Notes: generated from the sequence alone by a model not told the origin. 15,144 nt of DNA from Flavobacteriales bacterium (GCA_026993705.1 JALWSJ010000294.1:1-15144); one strand, 5' to 3'; counted from the first letter of the stretch, positions 6,359 through 14,986 are shown. Numbers and translations are program-made.

Positions 6359-8059
6359 ATGATGAAAACAAAAAACTTAAAAGCAATTGCGTTAACTTCG
6401 GTATTCGCCGGAGGAATGTTATTGAACAGTTGTGACTTGGTAAAAGACATTGAATACAATGTTAAGCAAAATCCGTTGGAAATGCACGGAGATAAAGTAA
6501 AATTGGATATCGATGGGAAATTTATTGAGAAAGGATTGCACAAAAAAGCAATCGTAGAGGTAACACCAACATTTATTTGTGAAGACGGAACGGAAATTCC
6601 TTTTGATACAAAAATCTTTCAAGGAGAGAAAGCAGCCGGAAATGGAGAGGTTATACCTAAGGAAGGAAAGTCTTTTACGTACACGAGTACAGTGGATTAT
6701 AAACCTAGTATGGAAGTAGGTAAATTAGTTGTTAAAGTTTTACCTAAGAAAGGAACTAAAGTAAAAGATTTGATTACAACGGATAAGATTGCTGATGGTA
6801 CGATTGTTACTCCTTTGTTAGTTCAGTTTGATGATAAGGTTATGTATGCTAAAGATAATTTTGTAAGAACAACTGAAGAAACAACATCGGCAACAATCAA
6901 CTACTTGAAAGCTAAATTTGATGTTAGAAAGTCAGAGTTGAAACAAGATGATATTGTTGCTTTTGAAGCTTTTATAGCTGAGGCGGTAACTAATCCTAAA
7001 AGAGAAATGAAGTCTGTTAATATTATGGCTTATGCTTCTCCGGAAGGTGAAATTGAAAAAAATGCTACTTTGGCTGAGGATAGAGCAAAATCTGCGGCGG
7101 ATTACCTTAAAGGTGTAATGGCAAAAAACAATTTCACGAAAGGAACGGAAGAAGGTTTTATCACATTGCAACCTAAAGGTGAAGATTGGGAGGGTTTTAA
7201 AGCTGAGGTTCAAAAAACAACGAATGAAGATAAAGATCTTATTCTAAGAGTGTTGCAAATGACATCCGATTTAAATAAAAGAGAGGAAGAGATTAAAAAT
7301 ATGGCTAAGACGTATTCTTTCTTGGAGAAAGAGGTGCTTCCTAAGTTAAGACGTTCTACGATGACGATTACTTACGATAAAATCGGATATAGTGATGAAG
7401 AGTTAAAACAATTATCGAAAACAAATCCTGATATTTTGACTGTTGAAGAATTGCTTTATACGGCGGAATTGTACGATGACTTAAACGAGAAGTTAAGGGT
7501 TTACAAAGAGGCGGAACGTTTATACGGGAATGATTATAGAACATCAAACAATGTTGGGTATGTTTTGTATCAATTGAATAATATTGATGAGGCTGCTACT
7601 GAATTTGAAAAGGCAAATGGTATCGAGTCAAATCAAATTATATTGAATAACCTTGGTGCAATTGCTCATGTAAAAGGAGATAAAGTAAAAGCTGCTGAAT
7701 ATTTTGAACAAGCTGGAAGTGCTTCTGAAACGAACTATAACAAAGGGATAATAGGTATTCAAGATGGGAACTATGCTGACGCTATCTCTAATATGGGAGA
7801 TTATAAAACGTTAAACGTTGCTTTAGCTAAAATCTTAAATGGAGAAGCAGATGCTGCTTTAGCTATTATTGACGAAAGTGCTGATGCTGATGAGGCTTTA
7901 GCTTATTATTTAAAAGCGATTATTGGAGCTAGAACAAATAATAAAGAGTTGATGTTGAATAACTTAAAAACAGCAATAAGTAAAGACGCGTCATTGAAAG
8001 AGAAAGCTAAAAAAGATAGAGAATTTATCAAATATGCAGATGCTGTTTCAGTATTGTAA
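6359..8059 (+). CDS. Lipoprotein with central OmpA-like segment and C-terminal TPR repeats
   Basis: The N-terminus is a lipoprotein signal: basic MMKTKN, a hydrophobic stretch, then lipobox LNSC with the lipidated cysteine at residue 25. Mature protein should be anchored to a membrane from the periplasmic side. Residues of about 30-150 look like a beta-rich region. Around 223-250 the pattern MAYASPEG, then NATLAEDRAKSAADYL resembles the peptidoglycan-binding part of OmpA domains in the Bacteroidota SPEG variant, keeping the arginine (Arg242) but not the usual TD pair. From about residue 360 to the end the sequence is alpha-helical with TPR-like units (NNVGYVLYQLNNIDEAATEFEKA and following). 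The precise role is not recognised; an envelope scaffold is a reasonable inference. ATG at 6359 or 6362 are equally possible starts. A terminator follows and the next gene converges on it. Confidence 0.8.
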   Translation: MMKTKNLKAIALTSVFAGGMLLNSCDLVKDIEYNVKQNPLEMHGDKVKLDIDGKFIEKGLHKKAIVEVTPTFICEDGTEIPFDTKIFQGEKAAGNGEVIPKEGKSFTYTSTVDYKPSMEVGKLVVKVLPKKGTKVKDLITTDKIADGTIVTPLLVQFDDKVMYAKDNFVRTTEETTSATINYLKAKFDVRKSELKQDDIVAFEAFIAEAVTNPKREMKSVNIMAYASPEGEIEKNATLAEDRAKSAADYLKGVMAKNNFTKGTEEGFITLQPKGEDWEGFKAEVQKTTNEDKDLILRVLQMTSDLNKREEEIKNMAKTYSFLEKEVLPKLRRSTMTITYDKIGYSDEELKQLSKTNPDILTVEELLYTAELYDDLNEKLRVYKEAERLYGNDYRTSNNVGYVLYQLNNIDEAATEFEKANGIESNQIILNNLGAIAHVKGDKVKAAEYFEQAGSASETNYNKGIIGIQDGNYADAISNMGDYKTLNVALAKILNGEADAALAIIDESADADEALAYYLKAIIGARTNNKELMLNNLKTAISKDASLKEKAKKDREFIKYADAVSVL

Positions 8060-8080
8060 TAAGTGGTAATAAAGAGTAAA

Positions 8081-8115
8081 AAAGCGGTAATCAAATTTGA
8101 TTGCCGCTTTTTTTT
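8081..8115. terminator. Bidirectional terminator between convergent genes
   Basis: AAAGCGGTAATCAAA pairs with TTTGATTGCCGCTTT with one G:U pair, followed by a run of eight T on the plus strand; the complementary A-run serves the minus strand. It sits between the lipoprotein stop (8059) and the regulator stop (8125), 10 bp from the latter. Confidence 0.9.
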
Positions 8116-8124
8116 GAAATGAAA

Positions 8125-8757
8125 TTAAGAAAATTTTTGGTAAAGTTTATACAAATCTAAAGGAGTATATGCTTTAGTTTTATTGTTTAAATTTCTACGG
8201 TGCGTAGAAACTGTTGCCGGACTTAGATTTAATTCTTTGGCTATTTTATCTGTACTTTTTCCCTCGATTACCAAAAGAGCTATTTCTTTTTCTCGATTTG
8301 ATAGTCCAAATTCTAAAGAAAACGCATCTGTCCTATTGTTTATATTGTTATTTGAATTTAACGAAAATTCTTCAGGGTAGAAAGTGCTTCCATTCATAAC
8401 GGAATGGATAGCTTTGATTAATGTTTGCTGTGAAGAGTTTTTTTCAACATAGCCTTCGATACCTTTTGCAGCTAACATGCCGGCTAATTTTTTATTGCTA
8501 TACATTGTAAAAACTATCGTTTTGAATTGAATCTTTCGTTTTTTTAACTCATCGTATAAATCTATTCCTGTTTTTTCTCCTAAATGATAATCAGTAAGAA
8601 GGAGATCAAAAGACAAGTCATTGTTTACAATTTTACGTAAGGCTTCATCAAAGGATTGAGCAGAGCCTATTACTTTTAATTCCTTAGATTTTTCTAAAAA
8701 GGATTGAATACCATCCACTACCATTCGGTGGTCATCGACTACAAAAAGATGAATCAT
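8125..8757 (-). CDS. Response regulator, NarL/FixJ (LuxR HTH) type
   Basis: This is a two-domain DNA-binding response regulator of 210 residues, normal for the family. The receiver domain (about 1-120) has the acidic pair Asp8-Asp9, the phosphorylation site Asp56 in LLLTDYHLG, the switch Thr84 in IVFTMYS and the conserved Lys106 in GYVEKNSS. An Asn-rich linker (SNNNINN) leads to a LuxR-type helix-turn-helix (about 148-205) with LSNREKEIALLVIEGKSTDKIAKEL and the recognition helix SPATVSTHRRNL. No sensor kinase gene is adjacent, so the partner is unknown. The gene converges with the lipoprotein gene and diverges from the large T9SS cargo gene, sharing a 169-bp upstream region with it. Control of that neighbour, or autoregulation, is inferred only from this arrangement. 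Confidence 0.93.
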   Translation of the reverse strand: MIHLFVVDDHRMVVDGIQSFLEKSKELKVIGSAQSFDEALRKIVNNDLSFDLLLTDYHLGEKTGIDLYDELKKRKIQFKTIVFTMYSNKKLAGMLAAKGIEGYVEKNSSQQTLIKAIHSVMNGSTFYPEEFSLNSNNNINNRTDAFSLEFGLSNREKEIALLVIEGKSTDKIAKELNLSPATVSTHRRNLNNKTKAYTPLDLYKLYQKFS

Positions 8758-8787
8758 AATATCGTCGGAATTAATGTTTGATACGTA

Positions 8788-8818
8788 TAAAGTTAATTTA
8801 TTTTGGTGCGAAATACAA
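8788..8818 (-). promoter_or_regulatory. Probable promoter of the response regulator gene
   Basis: On the minus strand TTG (8818-8816) is followed after 20 bases by TAACTTTA (8795-8788), one base from TAnnTTTG. Spacing fits the Bacteroidota -33/-7 arrangement, and the leader to the ATG at 8757 would be about 25 bases. Confidence 0.45.
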
Positions 8819-8861
8819 TAAGATTTGATTTTTTAATTGAAAAAAATATAAAAAATGTAAA

Positions 8862-8895
8862 TTGCCTACCTATTAAGGCAACTAACGTAGTATTG
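8862..8895 (+). promoter_or_regulatory. Probable promoter of the T9SS cargo gene with overlapping inverted repeat
   Basis: TTG at 8862-8864 and TAGTATTG at 8888-8895 (one base from TAnnTTTG) are 23 bases apart, at the long end of the accepted spacing. The -33 TTG is part of an inverted repeat TTGCCT-N8-AGGCAA (8862-8881), a plausible operator for a dimeric regulator such as the divergently encoded one. The leader to the ATG cluster at 8927 would be about 27 bases. Confidence 0.45.
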
Positions 8896-8926
8896 ATGAG
8901 CAATTAGAAAATATTAGAATTTATAA

Positions 8927-11900
8927 ATGATGATGAAACAACGATTAACCCTGTATAACATAATCCTTTTTTTCGTTTTGACGATGATTGGGGTAAATGC
9001 TTTTGCGTCTCATGTTCCCGGAGGTAATATCTCTTATGAATATGTTGGTAACAATCAATATATAGTTACGCTAACACTGTATGAAGATTGTGGAACGGCC
9101 TTTATAACAAATAGTTCTGAATCGATTGATATTTCCAATAGTTGCGGGTTAGGTGGTTCTACAACTGCAAGCTTGACAAATCATATCTATCAACAAGAAA
9201 TATCTCAGTTATGTGGTAGTCAAATTTCTCAGTCCGAGTGTAATGGGGGTAATTTACCTGGTATTTACATGCATGTTTGGAGCGATACGGTAACGTTGCT
9301 CGGAGTATGTGATTCGTGGGTTTTTTCCTATAGTTCTTGTTGTCGAAATTCATCCAATAATTTAACCGGTAGTTCAGATGATTACTACTTTGAAGCTACG
9401 CTTAACAGTGCTACTTCTCCTACTAATTCATCTCCTTTTATTACAAATCAACCGATTCCCTATGTTTGTGCGAATCAATTAGCAACCTACAATATGGGAG
9501 CTTATGAGCCTGACGGAAATACATTGGTTTATTCTTTAGTTGATGCTTTGCAGGACGCTACTACTATAGTTTCCTATTCAGGGGGGTATACGGGAGCTTC
9601 ACCAATCAACGGTATTTCAATTAACTCTACAACCGGAGAAGTTTCTTTTACTCCAACAACAATTGGTAATTATGTTGTGGCTATTTTAATTCAAGAGTAT
9701 GATGATAACGGAAATCTTGTTGGTACTTTCCGTCAAGATTTTCAGTTTGAGGTGATAAACTGTTCGGGTAATGCTGCTCCATCTCCTCCTGCTAATGGGA
9801 TATCAAATTTTTCAGGAACAGGATTGCAAACAAGTAACACTGCTATTCAAATGTGTGAAGGTGATAATGTATGCTTTGATATTGTTTTTACAGATGCGAA
9901 TAGTACAGATTCTATTTATTTAGAATCAAATGTAGCAACGGCTTTTCCTGGAGCTACATTTACTCAAACTTCTTTTTTCTCGCCTGCTAGTGCTACCATT
10001 TGTTTAACGGCGAATCCCGGTTCTAATCCTTTTACTTCCATTTCTGTCTCCGCGAGAGATAATGCTTGCCCGGTGTTTGGGCAAGCATCTATGATTGTTG
10101 AAGCTACGGTTGTAAGTAGTACTTATGCCGGTCCCGATCAAATCATGTGTTTAGGAGCAGGTGCTCAATTACACGCGACGGGCGGAAGTGTTTTTAACTG
10201 GAATGTTATTACGGGAGACCCGATAACGGGAACTAATTTTAGTTGTAACCCTTGTGATAGTCCTACTGCGAATCCTGCTACAACAACAACTTATGAAGTG
10301 GTGAGTGATTTATCGGCTGGTTGTAATAATAGAGATACCGTAACGATAACCGTAGTTCCTGATTTTACTTATACCTTAACACAAGGAGCGTCTACATCAT
10401 GTATTAGCAGTCCCATTCAAATGGAAGTAACACCAACGGCGACAGGAAATTATACTTATTTATGGACTCCTAATGCCAATTTAGATAATGATGCGATTAG
10501 TAATCCGACTGTAACACCTGTTTCTTCAGGTAACTATGAGTATTTTGTTGAAATAACAAGCAATCAAGGTTGTGTAAAACACGATTCTGTTCAATTTACA
10601 GTTATTTCTGAAGTAGCCCCTGTTGTTACGGTTTCAACCAATACAACGACACCCGATTGTGGTGATACGGTTTTCTTTGATTTAGATTTGGGAGGAGGTA
10701 TTCCTGCTATGTGTGGTCCTAGTGCTAATACAGCGTGTTCAGGAGGAACAACGGATGTTTTAGGAACAAATGATGGAGAAAATACTTCTACAAGTTATCC
10801 TGCACCTTTTGGAAATTGGTATAAAAATGCAAAACACCAATTCTTATATACTGCCACAGAGTTAAACGCAATGGGATTTAGCGGTGGTAAAATCACGCAA
10901 ATTAGTTTTGAAGTTACTAACTTGAATGGAAGTACGACACAGTATAATAGTTATTCAATAAGTATGGGATGTACCGGAACAACATCTCTATCCAGTTGGG
11001 AAACAGGTCTTACAGAAGTTTTTTCACCTCAAAATGTAACGATAGGAATGGGTTGGAATGACTTTGTCTTTAACACAGCTTATGAATGGGATGGAGTATC
11101 TAATTTGGTAATTCAAGTTTGTTTTAATAATATAGGACAATCTTATACGGATAACGCTTCAACACCTTATACAAATACAAGCTTTACTTCAGCTTTATAT
11201 TACCGAAGTGACGGTACTCCGGCTTGTCCATATACAGGTTCGCCATCAACAGCGACAAAAAGACCGGTTACCAAATTTGTTCATTGTCCTACTACCCCCG
11301 ACCCAACAGCTTATTCATATGTTTGGACACCAACAGGTGATGTTCATCAAGGAGCTAATCCTTTGCAATTTTATGCATTGCCGGCTACAACCGTTGATTA
11401 CAGAGTAGTGGTAACTAATATTGCCGGTGGATGTGCTGATTCTGCTGATATGCATGTCGTTGCACATTGTTTAAAACCTTTACCAACCATAACTTCACCA
11501 ACGTGTGACGGATATGATGATGGGCAGGTTGTCGTCAATATTATCGGAAACGATGGACCTCAATGGATAGTAGATTTGATGACTCCTTCAGGAAGTGTTC
11601 TTGAAACGCAAACAACCATGTTGGATTCAGTTGTTTTTGACACCTTAACAGCAGGGCAATATTTAATACATTTGACCGATACTTTGGGAATAACCGCAGA
11701 TACATTAATAACGATAACAGAACCTTCTCCGGTTAACTTAACTGTTGCTAACGATACTATTATTTGTATTGGGGGTACAGCTCAACTTTATGGTTCGGTA
11801 AGTGGAGGAAACGGAGTAAATGCTTATGTCTATTATTGGAGTGGTAATGGTTTAGGAAATTCTGATCACGAATCAGTAGTTCTCCAGAATGATAGTGTAT

Positions 11901-13021
11901 TTGATGTCTATGTCTTGGATTCCTTAGGATGTTCTTCTGACACGTTGGATATTGCTATAAGTATATTCCCTCCTATTTTGGTAACCACAAATATAGTGGA
12001 TACCGTTTGCCCTGGTTTGCCAGCAACCTTAACTGCAAGTGCCAATGGAGGGCACGGAGGTGCATATAATTACAATTGGTTTGATGTTAATGGTCAAGCA
12101 GTAGGTACGGGAAGTTCGTTGACTGTAACACCGACAAATGCTCCGACCTTGTATTACGTGGAGGTAACAGACGATTGCACTACTCCAATGAAAAAGGATA
12201 GTGTGTTTATCTTTTGGTATAATGAACCACAAGTTGATTTTACAGTCGATATAGATTCAGGATGTTACCCTGTACAGGTAACCTTTAATAACCTAACACC
12301 TACTAATCAAGTAGGAACATTGCAATGGAGTTTTGGAGATGGAGCAACAGCTAATAGTAATAATCCCGTACACGTTTACACGCTACCTGGAGATTATGAT
12401 GTGCAGTTGACTGTAACTAGTCCTGATGGATGCGTTGCTGATACGACAAAAGTCAATATGATTAGAATTTTCGATTACCCGACAGCAGATTATAGTGCGA
12501 CACCAAATCCGACAAATATTTTTGAATCAACAGTAGAATTTCAGAATGAATCCTCAACTGATGCTGTTTCTTTCGAGTGGTTCTTCAACGATAGTACACT
12601 AATCGGAACATCAGTCCTTGAAAATCCTGAATTTGAATTTTCAAGTCAAGCACCATTTGTGTATCCGGTTGAGTTGGTAGTAACCAATCAGCATGGATGT
12701 ACCGATACGATTATTAAAGACATCGTTGTAAATGGAGTATATACCTTCTATGTACCAACAGCCTTTACGCCGAATGACGATGGTATAAATGATTTCTTCT
12801 TTGTAAAAGGAGAAGGAGTAGAACAAACAGAATACAACTTAACCATATTCGATAGAGACGGACATGTAGCTTTTACAACCACTTCATTTTCAGAAAAATG
12901 GGATGGTACTCGCTTAGGAAAAGAACTCCCTCAAGATGTTTATGTCTGGAGAATAAAGACAAAAGATAAATACACCGGAGATTTCCACGAGTACTTTGGA
13001 TATGTTACCATTCTAAGGTAG
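8927..13021 (+). CDS. Large secreted PKD/Ig-like domain protein with T9SS type B (gliding-motility) C-terminal domain
   Basis: This is probably a cell-surface adhesin or gliding-associated protein exported by Sec and then by the type IX secretion system. The 1364 residues begin with a signal peptide (basic MMMKQR, hydrophobic core, cleavage near residue 27 after NAFA). The mature N-terminus SHVPGGNISYEYVG is a form common in large flavobacterial surface proteins. Ig-like units follow, for example about 405-485 (CLGAGAQLHATGG, then NPATTTTYEV). A beta-sandwich-like block of about 190 residues (roughly 595-790) contains YPAPFGNWYKNAKHQFLY. A PKD domain near 1110-1185 carries WSFGDGA (Phe1136) and HVYTLPGDYDVQLTV, and a second degenerate PKD follows. 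The last ~90 residues (FTPNDDGINDFF at about 1280, then FDRDGHVAF, WDGT, YVWRI, GYVTILR) are the T9SS type B sorting signal. Three consecutive ATGs (8927, 8930, 8933) leave the exact start open. The ligand is unknown, and no dedicated PorP/SprF partner is adjacent here. Confidence 0.92.
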   Translation: MMMKQRLTLYNIILFFVLTMIGVNAFASHVPGGNISYEYVGNNQYIVTLTLYEDCGTAFITNSSESIDISNSCGLGGSTTASLTNHIYQQEISQLCGSQISQSECNGGNLPGIYMHVWSDTVTLLGVCDSWVFSYSSCCRNSSNNLTGSSDDYYFEATLNSATSPTNSSPFITNQPIPYVCANQLATYNMGAYEPDGNTLVYSLVDALQDATTIVSYSGGYTGASPINGISINSTTGEVSFTPTTIGNYVVAILIQEYDDNGNLVGTFRQDFQFEVINCSGNAAPSPPANGISNFSGTGLQTSNTAIQMCEGDNVCFDIVFTDANSTDSIYLESNVATAFPGATFTQTSFFSPASATICLTANPGSNPFTSISVSARDNACPVFGQASMIVEATVVSSTYAGPDQIMCLGAGAQLHATGGSVFNWNVITGDPITGTNFSCNPCDSPTANPATTTTYEVVSDLSAGCNNRDTVTITVVPDFTYTLTQGASTSCISSPIQMEVTPTATGNYTYLWTPNANLDNDAISNPTVTPVSSGNYEYFVEITSNQGCVKHDSVQFTVISEVAPVVTVSTNTTTPDCGDTVFFDLDLGGGIPAMCGPSANTACSGGTTDVLGTNDGENTSTSYPAPFGNWYKNAKHQFLYTATELNAMGFSGGKITQISFEVTNLNGSTTQYNSYSISMGCTGTTSLSSWETGLTEVFSPQNVTIGMGWNDFVFNTAYEWDGVSNLVIQVCFNNIGQSYTDNASTPYTNTSFTSALYYRSDGTPACPYTGSPSTATKRPVTKFVHCPTTPDPTAYSYVWTPTGDVHQGANPLQFYALPATTVDYRVVVTNIAGGCADSADMHVVAHCLKPLPTITSPTCDGYDDGQVVVNIIGNDGPQWIVDLMTPSGSVLETQTTMLDSVVFDTLTAGQYLIHLTDTLGITADTLITITEPSPVNLTVANDTIICIGGTAQLYGSVSGGNGVNAYVYYWSGNGLGNSDHESVVLQNDSVFDVYVLDSLGCSSDTLDIAISIFPPILVTTNIVDTVCPGLPATLTASANGGHGGAYNYNWFDVNGQAVGTGSSLTVTPTNAPTLYYVEVTDDCTTPMKKDSVFIFWYNEPQVDFTVDIDSGCYPVQVTFNNLTPTNQVGTLQWSFGDGATANSNNPVHVYTLPGDYDVQLTVTSPDGCVADTTKVNMIRIFDYPTADYSATPNPTNIFESTVEFQNESSTDAVSFEWFFNDSTLIGTSVLENPEFEFSSQAPFVYPVELVVTNQHGCTDTIIKDIVVNGVYTFYVPTAFTPNDDGINDFFFVKGEGVEQTEYNLTIFDRDGHVAFTTTSFSEKWDGTRLGKELPQDVYVWRIKTKDKYTGDFHEYFGYVTILR

Positions 13022-13034
13022 TATGAGAATGATT

Positions 13035-13333
13035 ATTTGGGCGTTCCCCTAAAAACAAAAAAGAGCATATCCTTTCAGGAAACGCTCTTTTTTGTTTTTA
13101 GGGTCGAGCTATCCACTATATCTTTTGCCCTCCAAAAGGAGGGAGGGCAAAAGGATGCCGTTCCTATCCCTAACGCGGGTCAGGTAAATGCAAAGAAAAT
13201 GGAATTTAGTTTTCTTAGACGATGAAAAATAAATTTGCATAGCCCCAGCTATAGAAATTTATTTTGAAGAAGTATAAGGAAAATAAAACCATTTTATTGT
13301 GCTTAGATGCCCCGTGTTAGGGATTCCAACTAA
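13035..13333 (+). repeat. Intergenic structured repeat, copy 3, modules A to D
   Basis: Same order as copy 2: module A (13047-13103), linker, module B (about 13122-13153), end motif CCCTAACGC (13168-13176), module C (13184-13258) and a distal block with GTGTTAGGGATT and CTAACG (about 13315-13333). It starts 14 bp after the stop of the T9SS cargo gene, comparable to copy 1 after GAPDH. Bases corresponding to 1526-1602 of copy 1 differ at four positions, none inside the module B stem. Confidence 0.85.
13047..13103 (+). terminator. Probable terminator hairpin after the T9SS cargo gene (module A)
   Basis: It is a perfect 20-bp stem (13047-13066 with 13084-13103) and a 17-nt loop with an inner TCCT/AGGA pair. 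A6-GAGC on the left and GCTC-T6 on the right give a bidirectional terminator form, as in copy 1. One stem pair is A:T here and G:C in copy 1. Confidence 0.7.
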
Positions 13334-13437
13334 CGTAAAAATACAATATTGAAAATCAATGGATTATGAAATTACCTAAATTTTTACGTTAGCTCAAAAA
13401 CTCAACTGTTTTTCACAGTCGCTTAATAGTCCCTAAC
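13316..13437. repeat. Nested inverted repeat of 122 bp (MITE-like candidate)
   Basis: Outer arms GTTAGGGA (13316-13323) and TCCCTAAC (13430-13437) enclose a perfect 13-bp inner pair, CTAACGTAAAAAT (13330-13342) with ATTTTTACGTTAG (13380-13392). It starts inside the distal block of repeat copy 3 and ends at the CCCTAACG motif that opens a second partial module C. No coding capacity. No target-site duplication could be identified with confidence. Confidence 0.6.
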
Positions 13438-13486
13438 GCGAGTGGAATGAGTGCCAAGAAATTGATTTTTAGTTTCTTAGACGATA
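13431..13486 (+). repeat. Partial extra copy of CCCTAACGCG plus module C
   Basis: CCCTAACGCG is followed by AATGAGTGCCAAGAAATTGA and by TAGTTTCTTAGACGAT, matching module C of the three full copies but without modules A and B. A further short match (AAGTGCAAGAAAG) is at about 13545-13557. Between there and the promoter at 13683 the AT-rich gap shows nothing else that can be assigned. Confidence 0.55.
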
Positions 13487-13682
13487 AAAAAATATAAAAA
13501 AAAATAAACGCTTTATAAAGTTTGCTTCAATGTTTAAATGGTACAAGTGCAAGAAAGAGGATTTTAAAGCTCAAAATCAACGAAAAATTACTTTGGAATA
13601 AAACTTGATTAATAAGTAGCAGTAAAATCAACCCCGCCGAAAGAAAGATAAACATCAATAACAAAAGTATTAAAATAATTAC

Positions 13683-13690
13683 TATTTTTG
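13683..13690 (+). promoter_or_regulatory. -7 promoter box TATTTTTG for the OmpA-family gene
   Basis: It matches TAnnTTTG exactly and lies 40 bp before the ATG at 13731, giving a leader of about 35 bases that is A-rich near the start. No TTG is seen at the ideal -33 distance. Confidence 0.45.
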
Positions 13691-13730
13691 AAAATTACGA
13701 ACCTGTCAAGGAGGGGTAAAAACAAAAACT

Positions 13731-14927
13731 ATGAAAAATATAATAACATTATCCATTTTAGGTTGCCTAACCTTAACTACACAAGCACAAGAAGATGATG
13801 ACAACAATTTGATTGATAATCCGAGTTTTGAAATCATCGATGGAAAAATCAGTAAATTGAGTAAGCTAAAGAAAATAGAAATGGCAAAAGATTGGACTTC
13901 TCCAACTGCTATGAAAGCCGATTTGTTTTCTAAAAAAGCCAAAGAAGTAGCCACTGCACCCGATAATGTCTATGGGCGTGAATTTCCAATGGACGGTGAT
14001 AACTATGCTGGAATTGTTGCATATAGCTATAACAATAAAGAGCCTAGAACTTACATTCAAACAGAATTTATAGGGCCACTCAAAAAAGATGTTGAATATT
14101 GTATCAAATATTATGTAAGTCTTTCGGATTTATCAAAATATGGTGTTAACAATTTAGGAATGTATGTATCTAAAACGCCAATAGAAATAGAGTCTAAAGA
14201 AGATATTATTTTTGAAAAAGCAAAAGAAATAGCTCACGTAGTAGTCCCTTCGGATAATTCTGTAAAAATGGCTCGTTACAATTGGGAGCCAGTTTGTGGA
14301 ATATACAAAGCATCTGGTAAAGAAAAGTATCTTATTATTGGAAACTTTAAAAATAATAAAGATACAAAGTATGAAAAATTAAAAAAGAAACCGGATATCA
14401 AAGGAACTCAAATGCCTAAAGCCTATTATTACGTAGATAATATTGAGGTGTTTGTCTTGGAAAATCCTGAAGATTGCGATTGCAGTAATAAAAAAGAAGA
14501 AAGTATCGGTGAATCGGTAATCTATCATAAACAATTTACCAGTGAAGACGGGTTTACTTTAGAGCAACAAGTTAAATTTTCAACCATTTACTTCGATAAT
14601 TTAAATACAGACATCGATCCAATCATGGAAACAGATTTAGAAAATTTAGTAAAGTTACTAAAAGAAAATCCTGAAATTAAGATTGAAGTCAATGCCCACG
14701 CTGATAAAGACGAAGTAGTTGCAGCAGCTAAACAACCAGATAACGAAAAATGGCAAAAAATTGATGAAAAGAGAGCTGAGGTAATAAAAGAATACTTGGT
14801 GAAAAACGGAATAGATGAAAGTCGTCTAATCGTTAAATCACATAGCTCATTACGTTCAGCCTCTGATGGAACCTCTGCTTTGGATAAAGCAAAAAATAGA
14901 AGAGTAGAGTTTAAAATAGTAGAGTAA
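13731..14927 (+). CDS. Secreted OmpA-family protein with N-terminal beta-sandwich-like domain
   Basis: The 398-residue product is probably exported to the periplasm or outer membrane, where the C-terminal OmpA domain binds peptidoglycan. A signal peptide (MKNIITLSILGCLTLTTQAQ, cleavage near residue 20) is followed by an acidic stretch. The NLIDNPSFE motif opens a region to about residue 245 that resembles carbohydrate-binding or galactose-binding-like beta-sandwiches, ending YYYVDNIEVFVLE. A short CDCSN linker follows. The OmpA domain (about 280-398) has VKFSTIYFD, the Asp-bearing NAHADKD (Asp325), the EKRAEVIKEYL helix (Arg348) and the ending NRRVEFKIVE. Both residues usually contacting diaminopimelate are present, but the stretch between them is longer than in classic OmpA domains. 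It is a monocistronic unit with its own promoter box and terminator. The ligand of the N-terminal domain is unknown. Confidence 0.88.
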   Translation: MKNIITLSILGCLTLTTQAQEDDDNNLIDNPSFEIIDGKISKLSKLKKIEMAKDWTSPTAMKADLFSKKAKEVATAPDNVYGREFPMDGDNYAGIVAYSYNNKEPRTYIQTEFIGPLKKDVEYCIKYYVSLSDLSKYGVNNLGMYVSKTPIEIESKEDIIFEKAKEIAHVVVPSDNSVKMARYNWEPVCGIYKASGKEKYLIIGNFKNNKDTKYEKLKKKPDIKGTQMPKAYYYVDNIEVFVLENPEDCDCSNKKEESIGESVIYHKQFTSEDGFTLEQQVKFSTIYFDNLNTDIDPIMETDLENLVKLLKENPEIKIEVNAHADKDEVVAAAKQPDNEKWQKIDEKRAEVIKEYLVKNGIDESRLIVKSHSSLRSASDGTSALDKAKNRRVEFKIVE

Positions 14928-14948
14928 TAAAAGATAAATAAAAAAGAA

Positions 14949-14986
14949 AAAGCCAAATGTCGTATTGTTCGAATTTGGCTTTTTTT
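14949..14986 (+). terminator. Rho-independent terminator after the OmpA-family gene
   Basis: AAAGCCAAAT (14949-14958) pairs with ATTTGGCTTT (14973-14982) across a 14-nt loop and continues into a T-run ending at 14986. It lies 21 bp after the stop codon. Confidence 0.9.

Noticed and set aside
13037..13225. 62-codon open frame across repeat copy 3
   Set aside because: Same reason: it runs through modules A, B and C, and the corresponding frame is not preserved in the other copies.
13316..13437. Integron attC site
   Set aside because: The nested facing arms recall attC, but the outer and inner motifs do not fit RYYYAAC/GTTRRRY well, there is no cassette array, and no integrase is in the window.
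1462..13486. CRISPR array made from the repeats
   Set aside because: Copies are long, few, kilobases apart and in mixed orientation, with no regular spacers and no cas genes.
13708..13716. AAGGAGGGG as a Shine-Dalgarno site for the OmpA-family gene
   Set aside because: It lies 14 bases before the ATG, too far for a normal Shine-Dalgarno, and the other genes here have none, as expected for this phylum.
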